This document shows positions 24,477 to 35,758 of a stretch of DNA of 64,000 nucleotides, one piece after another. Positions within the stretch are counted from its first letter, which is position 1. Each line of letters begins with the position of its first letter. The position numbers and the translations under genes were made by a program. The notes beneath the pieces are model-generated. The model was not told the origin of the DNA. It saw nothing but the letters and a program-made list of their open reading frames with translations, and searched no databases. The DNA comes from Psilocybe azurescens (lineage: Eukaryota; Basidiomycota; Agaricomycetes; Agaricales; Agrocybaceae): NCBI GenBank assembly GCA_023853785.1, contig JAJIRX010000973.1:1-64000 (forward strand), given 5' to 3'.

Positions 24477-24876
24477 AGAGCACCTGTGCGTCGACGGCGG
24501 TGTCGATGGGAACGGAGATGCACTAGATGATGAAGAGCGCCTCGGCGAGAGCTTTATTGTAGGCGGAGACGATGTCGACGGGGTGGATGTCCCGCTCGAG
24601 CTGGGACAGGGATTGGGCGGGGATCTCGCCGGCTGGGTCGTGTAGTGGGAGAGAGGGGAAGGGGAAGGAACGCGGAGAGAGGGACGGAGAGAGAGAGAGG
24701 GAGGTGGGTGAGAAAGAGAACAAACAAGACAGAGGACTGTGCGCCGAGGATGATGATATTGGTCGTGCCATCGCCGCACTCCTCGTCCTGGGTCCTGCTC
24801 AGCTCGATCATGTTCTTCGCGGTGGAGTGCGCCACGTCAATCTTGCCCAAGATCGCGTTGCCATCGTTCGTCAGTC
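24477..24876 (-). pseudogene. CCT3: CCT3 two-exon fragment C
   Basis: Two CCT3 exons with the intron between them: LTNDGNAILGKIDVAHSTAK and NMIELSRTQDEECGDGTTNI, then GEIPAQSLSQLERDIHPVDI and VSAYNKALAEALFII. An in-frame TAG follows directly (about 24523), after which the frame continues CISVPIDTAVDAQVLS. The exon then passes into sequence of the unrelated gene at 24007-24393. Confidence 0.82.
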
Positions 24877-25800
24877 TGCATTCATCAGGGAGACGGGAGT
24901 CAACTATCTTCAACGTCGTGTCTGCGACTGCTCGTCAAAGAGGGAAGATTTGCACGCCGCTACGCAGTCCCGGAGCTCTGCGTGGCTATGCTGCGGAAGT
25001 ATGTCAGTAAGTACAAGTGCCGGTAGCCAAAGAGCGGAAGGGAAAGGAAGGGAATAAGGAAGCGTGGGCGGCGGGAAGAAGTGGATGCGGGGTGGATGTA
25101 AACTATTAATGAGTATATGCGTGAATTTATGCGTGTGCACGATGAGAATGGGTGAAAGTGATAATGAAATGGGGATGTGACAGGAATGAGGATGCGAAGG
25201 ACGAATGATAGTGCACCGTGACTTACGAACGGGAGAGGGAGGACTGGTCCTGTTGGGTGGAAGGCTATGGTGTTGTGTTGTAGGGTACGATGAATGATAA
25301 ATCGGACATCAAGTTGTCAAGCGTTGTGAAGTATCGTATAAAAACAGAACCAGGAAATGGGTGTCGGACACAAGTGCCTCGCGCTGAGGTGGGTCAAAGC
25401 TGCAGCTGACATTGACATTGCAGGGACCGCGCTGTCTGTGGTTCCAGATATTTTGAACCCGGTGGCACCAGCTCTGGGGTTATACCACTACACCCTTGGC
25501 CACCTCGATCGCGATTGGGCATTCCACAATCGCAACAGCCACTCCATCCTCATCCTCTTTCACCGGAACCGGACTGAGTAGACTTTTGTGCACACGAGGT
25601 TGGGTCTTCGTTCAGGATCTGGCCTGCGAGGGCTCATACTTGTACTAAGCATCAGGTTCGACCCGGGAGGGTGAAGAACGTTTCGGACGGAAAGAGCAAT
25701 CAACTGAGGGGTTTGGAATCAGATGACATAAGTTTGTGACTTGGCCTCGGTCTACGCACGCTCACAATCACGAGCACTTGGAGGGCCCGAGCACGTGGAC
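24699..25800. repeat. Segmental duplication, copy 2 of 2
   Basis: Direct-orientation partner of 22403-23560, offset by about 2.3 kb, with scattered substitutions and small indels. It starts within the CT-rich CCT3 intron and ends just after cacaatcacgagcacttgga (about 25780). It contains CCT3 exon TNDGNAIL in a better-preserved form than copy 1. Confidence 0.8.
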
Positions 25801-28800
25801 AACACGGTTGCAACGTCGGCCTTGTATCTTGCTCTCTTGAACCACATTTCCGCTCCATGGGAACTCGTTTGCCAACCCTCGACGCAGAAACACTGACGAA
25901 CGCAGACATTCTGCGGTGCTCTCGCATCAAATCACCGTCCTGCTGCTCAGTCTCCGTATGCTTTATTCAGAACATTACGCTGTTCGGTATTTCAAGGACA
26001 CATCATTACCTTGTATTCTGTCTTCTGGAAAGTCCACTCCAAGTGCCAATGACACGAACAGTAGCAAACGGTCATTTCCATTGCGTACCATGCATTCGGA
26101 TTGAACTTTGTAGAGTTCGTAAACATGAACAATCGTCGCCTTCACGCCCATATTTCTTTCTCATATGTATTCACCTGTATCTGTGGCAGGTTACTCGCCA
26201 ACTCAAGTGACCCCGTATTCCATATCCAAGCCTTCGGAATTCTCTGGCGGATTTCTAGCCTGAAATGCTAGTCAATGTGTCTGTTGCCGAGTGTTCGTCC
26301 TCTGCGAGTGGCTGCGCTTGGCCTATCATTGACAATAATGTGCACTCGAAAGGGTCTCCATTCTCGATTTATCGATACACACCCTTCCGTTTCGTCTCCA
26401 CTGAACCTCGCTTTACTTTCTTCGAACCGCTGTACTCTCGTTCACATTTACCATTATGTGCCTGTCTCCTTCGTCTGAGCCGCGCATTCTTCCTTCGTTT
26501 TCCATCTCCGTCACTGTTCACTTCTCAGCCTTTTTCACTTTCGTTCATCGCCCTTCCGACTCGTCTTTTCATGCCATGTCCATCCAATTTTATCCAATTT
26601 TATCCTGCCCCTACCCTGCCCTTCGTGCTTTATGTCGTCCCCATGTACTGGTATTCCTTTTTCCTCCTGTTATTTTTCTTCGCATAAACATCTCACACGT
26701 ACTTAACACCACTGTCTTTTCTGTTTTATACTTCTCATTCAATTTATTGTTATAGCTGGCTATTCTCGTGGCGTCGCCCTCGTGGCTCGTGACACGGACT
26801 AATGGAGTATAAGCTCGTTCTTTTCACCGTGCAATTTTACCTGTCTTTAGTGTAGTGGTTGTACATAATATATCCACATACATGTTTTCCTTGTCTTTAG
26901 GTATCGATGACTCGAGGGACTTCCAGACGGTTGCAGTCTCACTTCGACTCTTTGGTACTAGCTTCCGAGCTCAGATATAAATAGATGGCCGCGTTGTTAT
27001 ATCTTCTTCTATTGTTGTGAGATACTTTTCAATATCTCATCGCAAAACCCACGATACGATGACGGATGTGAAGAATTAGGATTCAGGCGCAAATTCCTCC
27101 GTTTAGCATACATTTTTGGGCGGCCTTTGGTCTCGGGAAAGTTCCATTCTAGAGGCTAGGGAATTTTGAGCTCGTGCAGATGCACCCATTGTTTGTCACC
27201 GCCTAATCAGTGCATGCGGAGTATTGCAGGACGAGATCATTTAAGATGGCAGTTGGGACCACACCTTATGTTCTTCAAGGCCATCGGTTCAAGGGTGGGG
27301 ATCGTTAAACTTCAACCTTTAAAACATCTTCGTAAAGTCGGTGGAGGCAATCTATCAGGACTTGGCCTTCGAGGGCGCTACTTTCGACGAGGTTCTTCCA
27401 ATACTCTGAATCCCCCTCGTTAATACAATATTGAGATTTTTGAAGGACAATCAAATCACTCTTAAACCCGTTGCTGGCAATTTGAGATGGTACAATCTTG
27501 GCTATACCCTGTAGGGCTCGACGGTACCTGATAGACACTTCGACCTTTTGGCGGGCATTGTAGTTATGTTAGTCCGACGCATATGATCGGGTCCAGTCTG
27601 CGTTGGGGACAACCCGACGCTCCCGAGGTCAGGGATGGCCAATCTTCAATTCAACATTGAGTTGACACAAACTCCAATATTCGCTATGTCTTTTGTTGGT
27701 TTCCCCCGAAACTTTAAAAAATAATCTAGAGTGGGTGTACTAGGTGCATACTACATTCATCGCGCCGTTGACTGGGGATGTTTGGAATACTGTAGTTGGG
27801 GTTTTGTGGATGAGGCTCGTGTACGGTAAGCAGTCACCCTCGACAAGATTTCCGTCGCTCTCCCATATTCCTGATCTTCAGAATCATCTTATAGAAAGCG
27901 CGCCAGTACCCTATATGCGAGGTTTCTGAGTTGGTTGCATATCGTTTTAAGCTTTAGCTGATTATAATTCAACGACGTACCAAGATGCACATCTATGATT
28001 ATCAGATTGCTCCACCTCTGCGGCCTCGTGAGCATTTCGCGATGTATGCGCAGGGCATCAACTATCTATAATATCAGAGGTATGCAGCAAATACACGTTT
28101 TAGAGAGTTTGTAGAAATGCTCACCCAGGGTTTAGGCCATTATGTGCTCTGATTGGGACGCGGGGAGCGCTAGTACATTTGCGGAGAAATCTCTGCCGAG
28201 ATTAAGGTCAGCTGGTGCTAGATAGGTGGCGGCGGCGGTGAAAAATATAGCAACAAGACGTTTCTGAGATGGGTATTTCATGCAAGTAAGCGAAAATAGG
28301 TAAGATATAACGCATTTTGTACTGATTACGCGCTTACTTGATCCATAACCATGCTTATAAGCCACTGGGACGTGGAGGAATGTTCGTTATGTGACTTTAT
28401 CGGGTCGATGGATTCCAGCCAAGTGCCTATACTACGGTAAGTCTAAAGCGCGGAGGCTACGCGAAGAGGAAATGGTAAACGAAAAGAGGCGATGCCTTCA
28501 AGATATATTGTCAAACAACGCGCACATACTCACGTTGGTACTAGAAGCCTTACATCCCAGGTTATCCTTCTCTTCTTCCTTTTCTGCTACTCCTAGTTGC
28601 TAATCAACATTATTGATGATTTGAGAGAGGTACCAAATAACAAAGATTCCCGACTTCAATGGCCAATATGAAGGACGCAGCAGCGGTGGACAAGAAGGGG
28701 AAGGGGTATACAAAGAATTACCGAAAAGAGGGAAATAAGAGAGAGTATTGGTATGACAGTGGCCCATGGAGGCGATGACTCTGGATTCGACTGTGTCTTG

Positions 28801-31216
28801 TCCTCATGGTCGTTCAACATAATAAGCCTTTGGATCTTCTTTTCTCACAGGTCGTTGATGACGGAAATAAAATCGAGAATTTAAGAGGTCATGCATCCCG
28901 TATAACAAGAGAGGATGGAATCTCACCGAACACCCGTATTTCAAACTCCAAGTATTCGTTTTCGGACCGATGACATTCATCTCAAGGGTGGACAGGACGA
29001 GCGCAGAGCTATTGGAAGGATGAAACAATTATAGATTCAGAATATGTCACACGCCAAAATAACCGGACTAGGATTCATCATTCAATATGTCTGGGATTGC
29101 GCGGCTCAAGCACTCAGAGGTTATATCAAGAGAGTGGGGTGATCTGTGCCAATTGTGAACCAACCGTGGGGCACCCCGCAAGTTTCTGGTTGTTTGGTTC
29201 CGCGCATCAGTGTCAATTTCGCACTTGGTCAATAATCTTGCTCTATCATCACTGGCTCATCTTGATCTCCACCTCCACTATTGCCATGTACGATCTCATA
29301 CGCCTCACACAACTACAGGCATAAACTCATTCGGATGATACTGCTACGGCCCGGACGCAATACCATAGCTTTGACAAAACGTACCATGTTCTGGCCTAGT
29401 ATCGCAGTTGTATACGCACTTCAGCTTGGCTCCAGATAGGTGATGTGACTTAATTATCAGAGAGACATATCTTTGAACATAGAAAGCTTCACATTAGATG
29501 AAATATTCAGCCCGACTCTCTCGAAATTAAGTCGTCATCTCTCACCTGTTCGATCGAAACTATGCTGTCGGAACGCGGGCGACGGATGTACGCTGGTCTC
29601 CAACATCTCACGCCCGCAGTGAAACCATTTAAATTCGTATCAAATAATCGAAAGTGGCGGACTTCAGTTCTGAATTCGAAGTGAAAGGCGTGCTATAATG
29701 CTGCTCAGCACTGTGAGACGTACCCATCTGCCGTTCTTTGGAAACTCTTTCACAGATTCAAACGGCGTATATCTGCGTCTTCCACCGACGGACGCGTCAG
29801 CACCGCTGGCTCAATATTCCCCACCGTTGCTTCCGTGTCTCCAACAGTTGCGCAATCGTCGTTACCGATGAATCCTCTACTGTCGCGTAGTCGTCGCTAC
29901 TTCCAAGCTCCCTCACACACTCTTTCCCCATGCATGAGATGATTATCGATGTTGGGTAATGTGTGGATATTCAGCCTGCTCGTTTCTCAAGTGACATGAA
30001 GGACGTCACAGTATCGCTTGGGATGTGGATGTCGCAACACGCCTAGAGGTGAGTTGTTCGTTGACGGACTCATCATTCTGTTCAGTATTGATGGCTCTCC
30101 CCTTCATTTCCCGACTTCAACATTCATGGAATCCATACGGTATCATTAACATTTCATCTACCCTCTCATTTACGAATACTGTCCATTATTTCAATATGTA
30201 AATGTGGTTTTGATGGTCCTACTCTTGCATCGCCTCCATACCGGGAACACTGCCTCGCAACGTCAAACTCAAGGAAGCTACTATGGATTGTTAATCCCTG
30301 TATATTCGTTCCAGTTACTGAAACTCGTCTGTAGCCTTACTTACAGAATCTGGGATACGTTTCGGTATCGCCTACGTGCTCTACTGCTTTCCGTGTCTTT
30401 ATGCCCGTCCTCGTCCATATTTCTCTTCGATACTCAGGAAAACACCTTCTCTGCACTCTTATTATGCTGCTTAGAGATACACCGTGACTGTTTCACCACG
30501 TTCTCAACGCTATCTGCGGTAGTAACCTTCCGGGTGTTATTGTGGGCTGAGAAGCGTTAGATTTATTTGTCGCGTATCTATGCCATACATTATGCGCTTA
30601 GTTAGTTATTCCTTGTGATGAAATACGGCTGCGCGCGCATAGACCACCATGGTGCTCACTATGAATCGAACTACCCTGGTAATCGAGAATTATTATCAAT
30701 TGGATGATGACGAGGAAAGTTGTGTATTGAATAAGACCCAGACGATGAGAACACATCTCTCTTCGTGTTAGAAATTGGGCATGTCCATGGGAGAAGAAAA
30801 TAGTCGAGTGATGGCAGGTCTCTGGTGTCCATCTTGACCTCAGGGCTCGTCATCAACTATGGTTGGTGGGGTAGTAACCGACCGGTTGAGCGCTCGGCTC
30901 CATCTTCTACATTGTTTCCTAAGTGCATCGAAGGGGAGTCGTGGCTCTATTGGGATCAGACTAGTATTTCATATGGAACCAGGTATACAGAGACATGAGA
31001 CTTTCGTTGTAAATTTGGAAAGGAAGCCTTGTCACCTCCCCAGCCGCTCAATCGGCCATGAGATGCAGCTTCCTTCCTGAGTCCCGGCTGTTCATTTATA
31101 GCCGTCTCTGCACCCAGTCCTCGGCTGCCTAGCAGTGCGTGGGACGAGAAGTCGACCGACCATCGCCCCTCTGCGCTTCCCAACTGGACTGTTGTGCCAT
31201 TACCCTCATCATCGAG
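25801..31216. other. 5.4 kb without a recognised gene
   Basis: Short open frames exist: 27305-27538 (-), 28132-28365 (-, hydrophobic, with a plausible GT-AG intron before KRLVAIFFTAAATYL), 28804-29028 (-) and 30204-30560 (+). None carries a motif I know. The segment 26380-26760 is pyrimidine-rich on the plus strand. CpG content is normal. Confidence 0.45.
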
Positions 31217-34200
31217 ATGTCCGCTAATCGTCAAAATCCTGCCACTAAAGGGTCGATAGTTGGCAAAGCATTGGGTAATAAACTCCAGAAATCCATGGAA
31301 TTTGGATCGTCGAGTGCCGTGGCAATCAGCGCTGTCGAGGCTGTAAAACTCCGAGCCAAATACACCCATTTCCGCATTCTTGTTATTGGGAGGGCAAACG
31401 CTGGCAAAACAACTCTGTTAAAGCGAGTATGTAACACAACTGTGGAGCCGTCCATATATGACGATGGTAAAAATCTTGTGAGCTAGACTGCCCTCTGCTG
31501 CATGTCAGATATTTATCATTTTCCAACAGCTCATACCGACTTCGAGGGTAATATTCCTCCGTAATTTCTGCATCTCCCCAGATGAAATGACTGACTTTTG
31601 ACATTGTAGCGTGGAACCCATAACATACACCGAGCATTCACATTTAAGAGTAACCCAAAGTTCATCTTCCACGACTCAGCTGGTTTCCGAGGCAGGGGGT
31701 GAAGAGGAACTACAGGCTGTGATGGATTTCATTGAGAAGAGTTCAAAGGCTGTTGAAGTTAATAACCAAATTCATATCATATGGTATGTGTTTCTGTTTT
31801 TTTTTAATTATTATTGGAAGTACCTTAAATTATAATGGGTGTAGGTTTTGCTTTGACCCAGATGTATCACGCCCCTTATTGGACTTGGAAGTTAAATTTT
31901 TCAATGAAAATCGTAAATGGAACGGTAAGCTTGTGACATACATTTCAATGGTAATGAGAACTCACATAAAACCAGTGCCAGTTGTGGCAATCTTTATGAA
32001 ATTTGATGATCTCATCAGCCAGGTTTGGAACAGAAATAAAACTCCAGAGTGGAATACTATGCATGCTTTGGACACTTTGCAGAAGGAGTTTGAGCAACCA
32101 CTTAGAAGCTACAAATTTCCACCACAGGCTTATGTTCGGCTTGAGGGTAAGTTATTTATAATTCACTAAACCAATTTAGAGACTTAATATCATGAATAGC
32201 ACTTGATAACAATGAAAGTGATCATCAAAAACAAATTGAAGAGCTAATGAAACAAACAGCAGCATCCATTGATGATATTACTCTCAAAATGCTGTTTGTT
32301 ACTGTCCAACAGAATAATTTAAAAATATGCATTGAATGTGCAATAAAGAAGTATGTTATTAGCTTTTTATTTCTATTTTGCTTATTATGTTCTTTAGCAT
32401 TGTGTATCAAAATATAGTAAAAATGGTATGTTGGTTAAAAAGTACTACATCTTTTAAGTGGTTAATTTATATAAAGGATCAATTGATATCATCTGCCATG
32501 ATTTGGTTTCCAAATTACTTTTATGTATGTGAATATGCTGCTGCACTATAAAAAACAGTAACTGACATCAAATTAGAATGCAAGCACTGTTTATTTATTT
32601 GTATTTGATAGTCATATTGATAAATAGATAGCATGTGAGTATAAAATTTGGAACTTTGAATAATGTGCTAACAGCATTATATAAGAATTATGGGGTGAGA
32701 ATCCAGCTAGTAGAGATATGATTTCATGCTCAATTGTAATTGCTGATATTTTCTGCATCAAATTTTATTTAGCAAGTAGGTTGTGTGCACTGTTTGCAAT
32801 TAATTGAAATTGCTGATATTTTTGCATTAAATTTTATTTAGGATGTAAGTTGTGTGCATTGTTTAAAATTGATTCTCATTGCTGATATTTTTTTACATTA
32901 ATTTTTATTTAGTATGTAAGTTGTGTGCACTGTTTGGGATTGATTACAATTACTGATATTTTCTGCACTAATTTTATTTAGATTGTGAGTTGGGTGCACT
33001 GTTTGCAATAGATTGCAAATGTTGATATTTTCTGCATTAAATTTTATTCAGGATGTAAGCCATATATACTGTTTGTAATTGAATGTAATTGCTAATAGTT
33101 TCTGCATTAATTTTTATCCAGTATGTAAGTTGTGTACACTATTTGTGTTTAATTGCAATTAATAGTATTTTCTCATTAAATTGAATTCAGAATGTGGGTT
33201 ATGTGCACTATTTGTAATTGATTGAAATTGCTAATATGTTCTGCATCAATTTTTGTTTAGGCGTAAGTTGTATGTATAATTTGTGATTGACAATGGCTGA
33301 TATTTTTAATGTTGCTCTTTATTTAGAATGTAAGTTGTGCATACTATTTATGATTGATGGCAATTGGTAATATTTTTGGTATTGATTCTATTTTAGGCTG
33401 TAAATTGTGTGCACTATTTGTGATAAATTGCAATTGCTGATATTTTCTGTATCAATTTTTGCTCAGTATGTAAGTTGTGTGCACTATTTGTGATTGATTA
33501 CAATTACTGATATTTTTGTATCAATTTGTATTTAGAATGTAGGTTCCATGCATTATTTGTGATTAATCACAATTGCTAATATTTTAATGTCACTCTTTAT
33601 TTAGCTTGTAAGTTGTGTGCACTATTTGTAATTAATTGAAATGGCTGATATTTTCTGCATTGATTCTATTTTAGGCTGTAAGTTGTGTGCATTATTTGTA
33701 ATTGAGTGTGATTGCTAATATTTTTAACATCAATCTTTATACAGCGTGTAAGTTATGTGCACTTTTTGTAATTAACTGAAATTGCTGATATTTCAATGTT
33801 ACCCTTTATTTAGCTTGTAAGTTGTGTGCACTGTTTTGTGATTAATTGAAATTGCTAATGTTTTAATGTCACCTTTTATTTAGCTTGTAAGTCGTGTGCA
33901 TTATTTGCAGTTCATTACAATTGCTAATATTTTTACATCAATCTTTATTTAGCGTGTAAGTTGTGTGTATTATTTGTGATTGATTGCAACTGTTGACATT
34001 TTTGCTTCAATTTTTATTCAGCACGTAAGTTGTATGCACTATTTGTGATAGGTTGCAATTGTGTATATTATTTGCTTCAATCTTTATTCAGCGTGTAAGT
34101 TGTGCACCATATTTTTGATTGATTGCAATTGTTGATATTTCTGTATCAATTTTTATTCAGCGTGTAAGTTGTGTGTATTTTTTATGATTGATTACAATTA

Positions 34201-35050
34201 TCAATCTTTTCTGCATCAATTTTTATTTAGTATGTAAGTTGTGTGCACTATTTAGAATTTATTGCAATGACTAACATTTTCTGTATTAAATTTTATATAG
34301 GATGTAAGTTGTGTATACTATTTGTGATTGATTAGAATTGTTGATATTTTGTGCATCAATTTCATTTTAGACTGTAAGTTGTGTGCGCTATTTGTGATTG
34401 ATTGCAATTGCTAACATTTTCTGCATCAAATTTTATTTAGCAAGTAAGTTGTGTGCACTATTTATAATTGATTGTGAATACTGATATGTTAAATGTGATC
34501 TTTTGTTTAGCTTGTAAGTTATGTTTGCTTTATATCTGATTGGATGCTGAATGTTTATTTTTTTTAATATTGCTTGTGTTTTATAGATTCCCACATTCAA
34601 AAAATTATCAATGCACAATTCTCTGTAAGATTTTGTTTAAATTTTGCAATTGCATTATAAAACTCTATTATTCATAAAATATTATTGTTATAGGAGCCAT
34701 CCTTAAATGTTTTTGCAGGTTGGGATATAGCCATCCTGTTTCTGCAGTTTGTATATCTCATTATGTTTGCTGTAGCCATTCTTATCTCATTTGAATATTC
34801 CTTCTGGATTACTGGGACTGATAATGATCTTGTTGACAAATTTTTCATAGCTTGGACCACTTATCTGAAAGATAACCGTGGACAGGTTGATCAATTTTTA
34901 AATGACTATCAATCATCTCTCCAGCAGGGTGACTGGATTGCAAAACATTATCACCCATCTGATGATGAGATTGTGAAATTTCAAAGCATAGTTCTTCAAA
35001 ACATACTTTGTGAGCCAATTTCTTTGTCTTTTTTAAATTATTATTATTGA
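31217..35050 (+). CDS. P-loop GTPase with C-terminal membrane segment (Agaricomycete G-domain family), one frameshift
   Basis: The ATG at 31217 gives MSANRQNPATKGSIVGK, then FRILVIGRANAGKTTLLKR (Walker A/G1). Short exons follow: LIPTSR, then HRAFTFKSNPKFIFHDSAGF (G3-like DSAG), EAGGEEELQAVMDFIEKSSK, FCFDPDVSRPLLDLEVKFFN, VPVVAIFMKFDDLISQVW (G4-position KFDD), WNTMHALDTLQKEFEQPLRS, ALDNNESDHQKQIEELMKQ and NLKICIECAIKNIVYQ. After the intron array come DSHIQKIINAQFS, EPSLNVFAGWDIAILFLQF, a transmembrane stretch (VYLIMFAVAILISFEYSFWI) and a C-terminal tail. The joint of DSAGF to EAGG needs removal of one C at about 31684, so there is either a real frameshift or an error. The exact 3' end is uncertain; a GTGAGC donor near 35009 could lead to another exon. 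Confidence 0.8.
32576..34586 (+). repeat. Tandem array of about 26 intron-like 70-bp units separated by 3-nt micro-exons
   Basis: After the exon ending IVKM (about 32427), two degenerate units (near 32576 and 32632) lead into a regular array. AG acceptors end at 32772, 32841, 32912, 32981, 33051, 33121, 33190, 33260, 33326, 33396, 33466, 33535, 33604, 33674, 33744, 33813, 33883, 33952, 34021, 34091, 34160, 34230, 34300, 34370, 34440, 34510 and 34586. After each of the first 26 come three bases (two at 33261-33262) and then a GT donor. By eye, 21 of 26 donors are GTAAG (others GTAGG, GTGAG, GTGGG, GTAAA), all 27 acceptors are YAG, and most units carry a CTRAY-like branch site (gctgat, gctaat, ctaac) 25-30 nt before the AG. 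The coding exon resumes at 34587. Whether the units are spliced singly or skipped as one intron cannot be told from DNA. Confidence 0.88.
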
Positions 35051-35758
35051 TATTATATACACCACTGTAGCTCACTCTAACACCACCACTTGATATGATG
35101 ATTAGAAGTTCAATCATCCTTTTATGCATTCAAATATCAGTTCAATATACATATATAAATACAATACTATGGCTTCAAATCTTGTTATGCTGCTGCCATG
35201 AGTGTTGAAAGCAGATGTAAATATAGAGACAAATTTTGAGCTATCCATTAACATTCATGGTACTGAATATTCAGTGGTGACAAAATGACTCACAAAAACA
35301 AAAAAATCTATCAATATGTTGATGAGAGAACTAGCATAGCATAATACTCAGACATGTAAACTACTGACCTCTACACACAATATAAACAAGATATATATAA
35401 CTCAATAAATTGAATCAAGTAAAACCAACTTAATGCCATGTCTATAAAAATTTCTTGATAGAATCTGATACTGTATACCATGTCCCAAAGAGCAGTTACT
35501 ACATATTTTAATCTCAAATAATAAAACAATCTGAAGATGACATGTCAAAGATAAATAGAATAAAGGACTAATAATCAATAAACAGTTGAATAACACAATA
35601 ATCTTGAGAATCAAAAATCTCCATCAACAAATGAAAGTGCAATGCATATGACTACAGAAATTATAAAAACACAACAATTTGTATGGGGACATCAGCACTT
35701 TATACCTAATATGAAATATTCATTAATTTAACTATAATGCCATAGCAGGATGCTCATA
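35051..35758. other. AT-rich intergenic, nothing recognised
   Basis: AT-rich and CpG-poor, with no recognisable exon or repeat structure before the Tc1 element at 35759. Confidence 0.5.

Noticed and set aside
26265..26760. Overlapping plus-strand frames of 99-140 residues
   Set aside because: The pyrimidine-rich strand gives long Phe/Ser/Pro frames in two registers. No domain or splice structure supports them.
32576..34586. CRISPR-like or ordinary satellite array
   Set aside because: The unit of about 70 bp has no spacer/repeat alternation and lies inside a eukaryotic gene. The 3-nt variable gap flanked by invariant AG and GT fits intron structure better than either reading.
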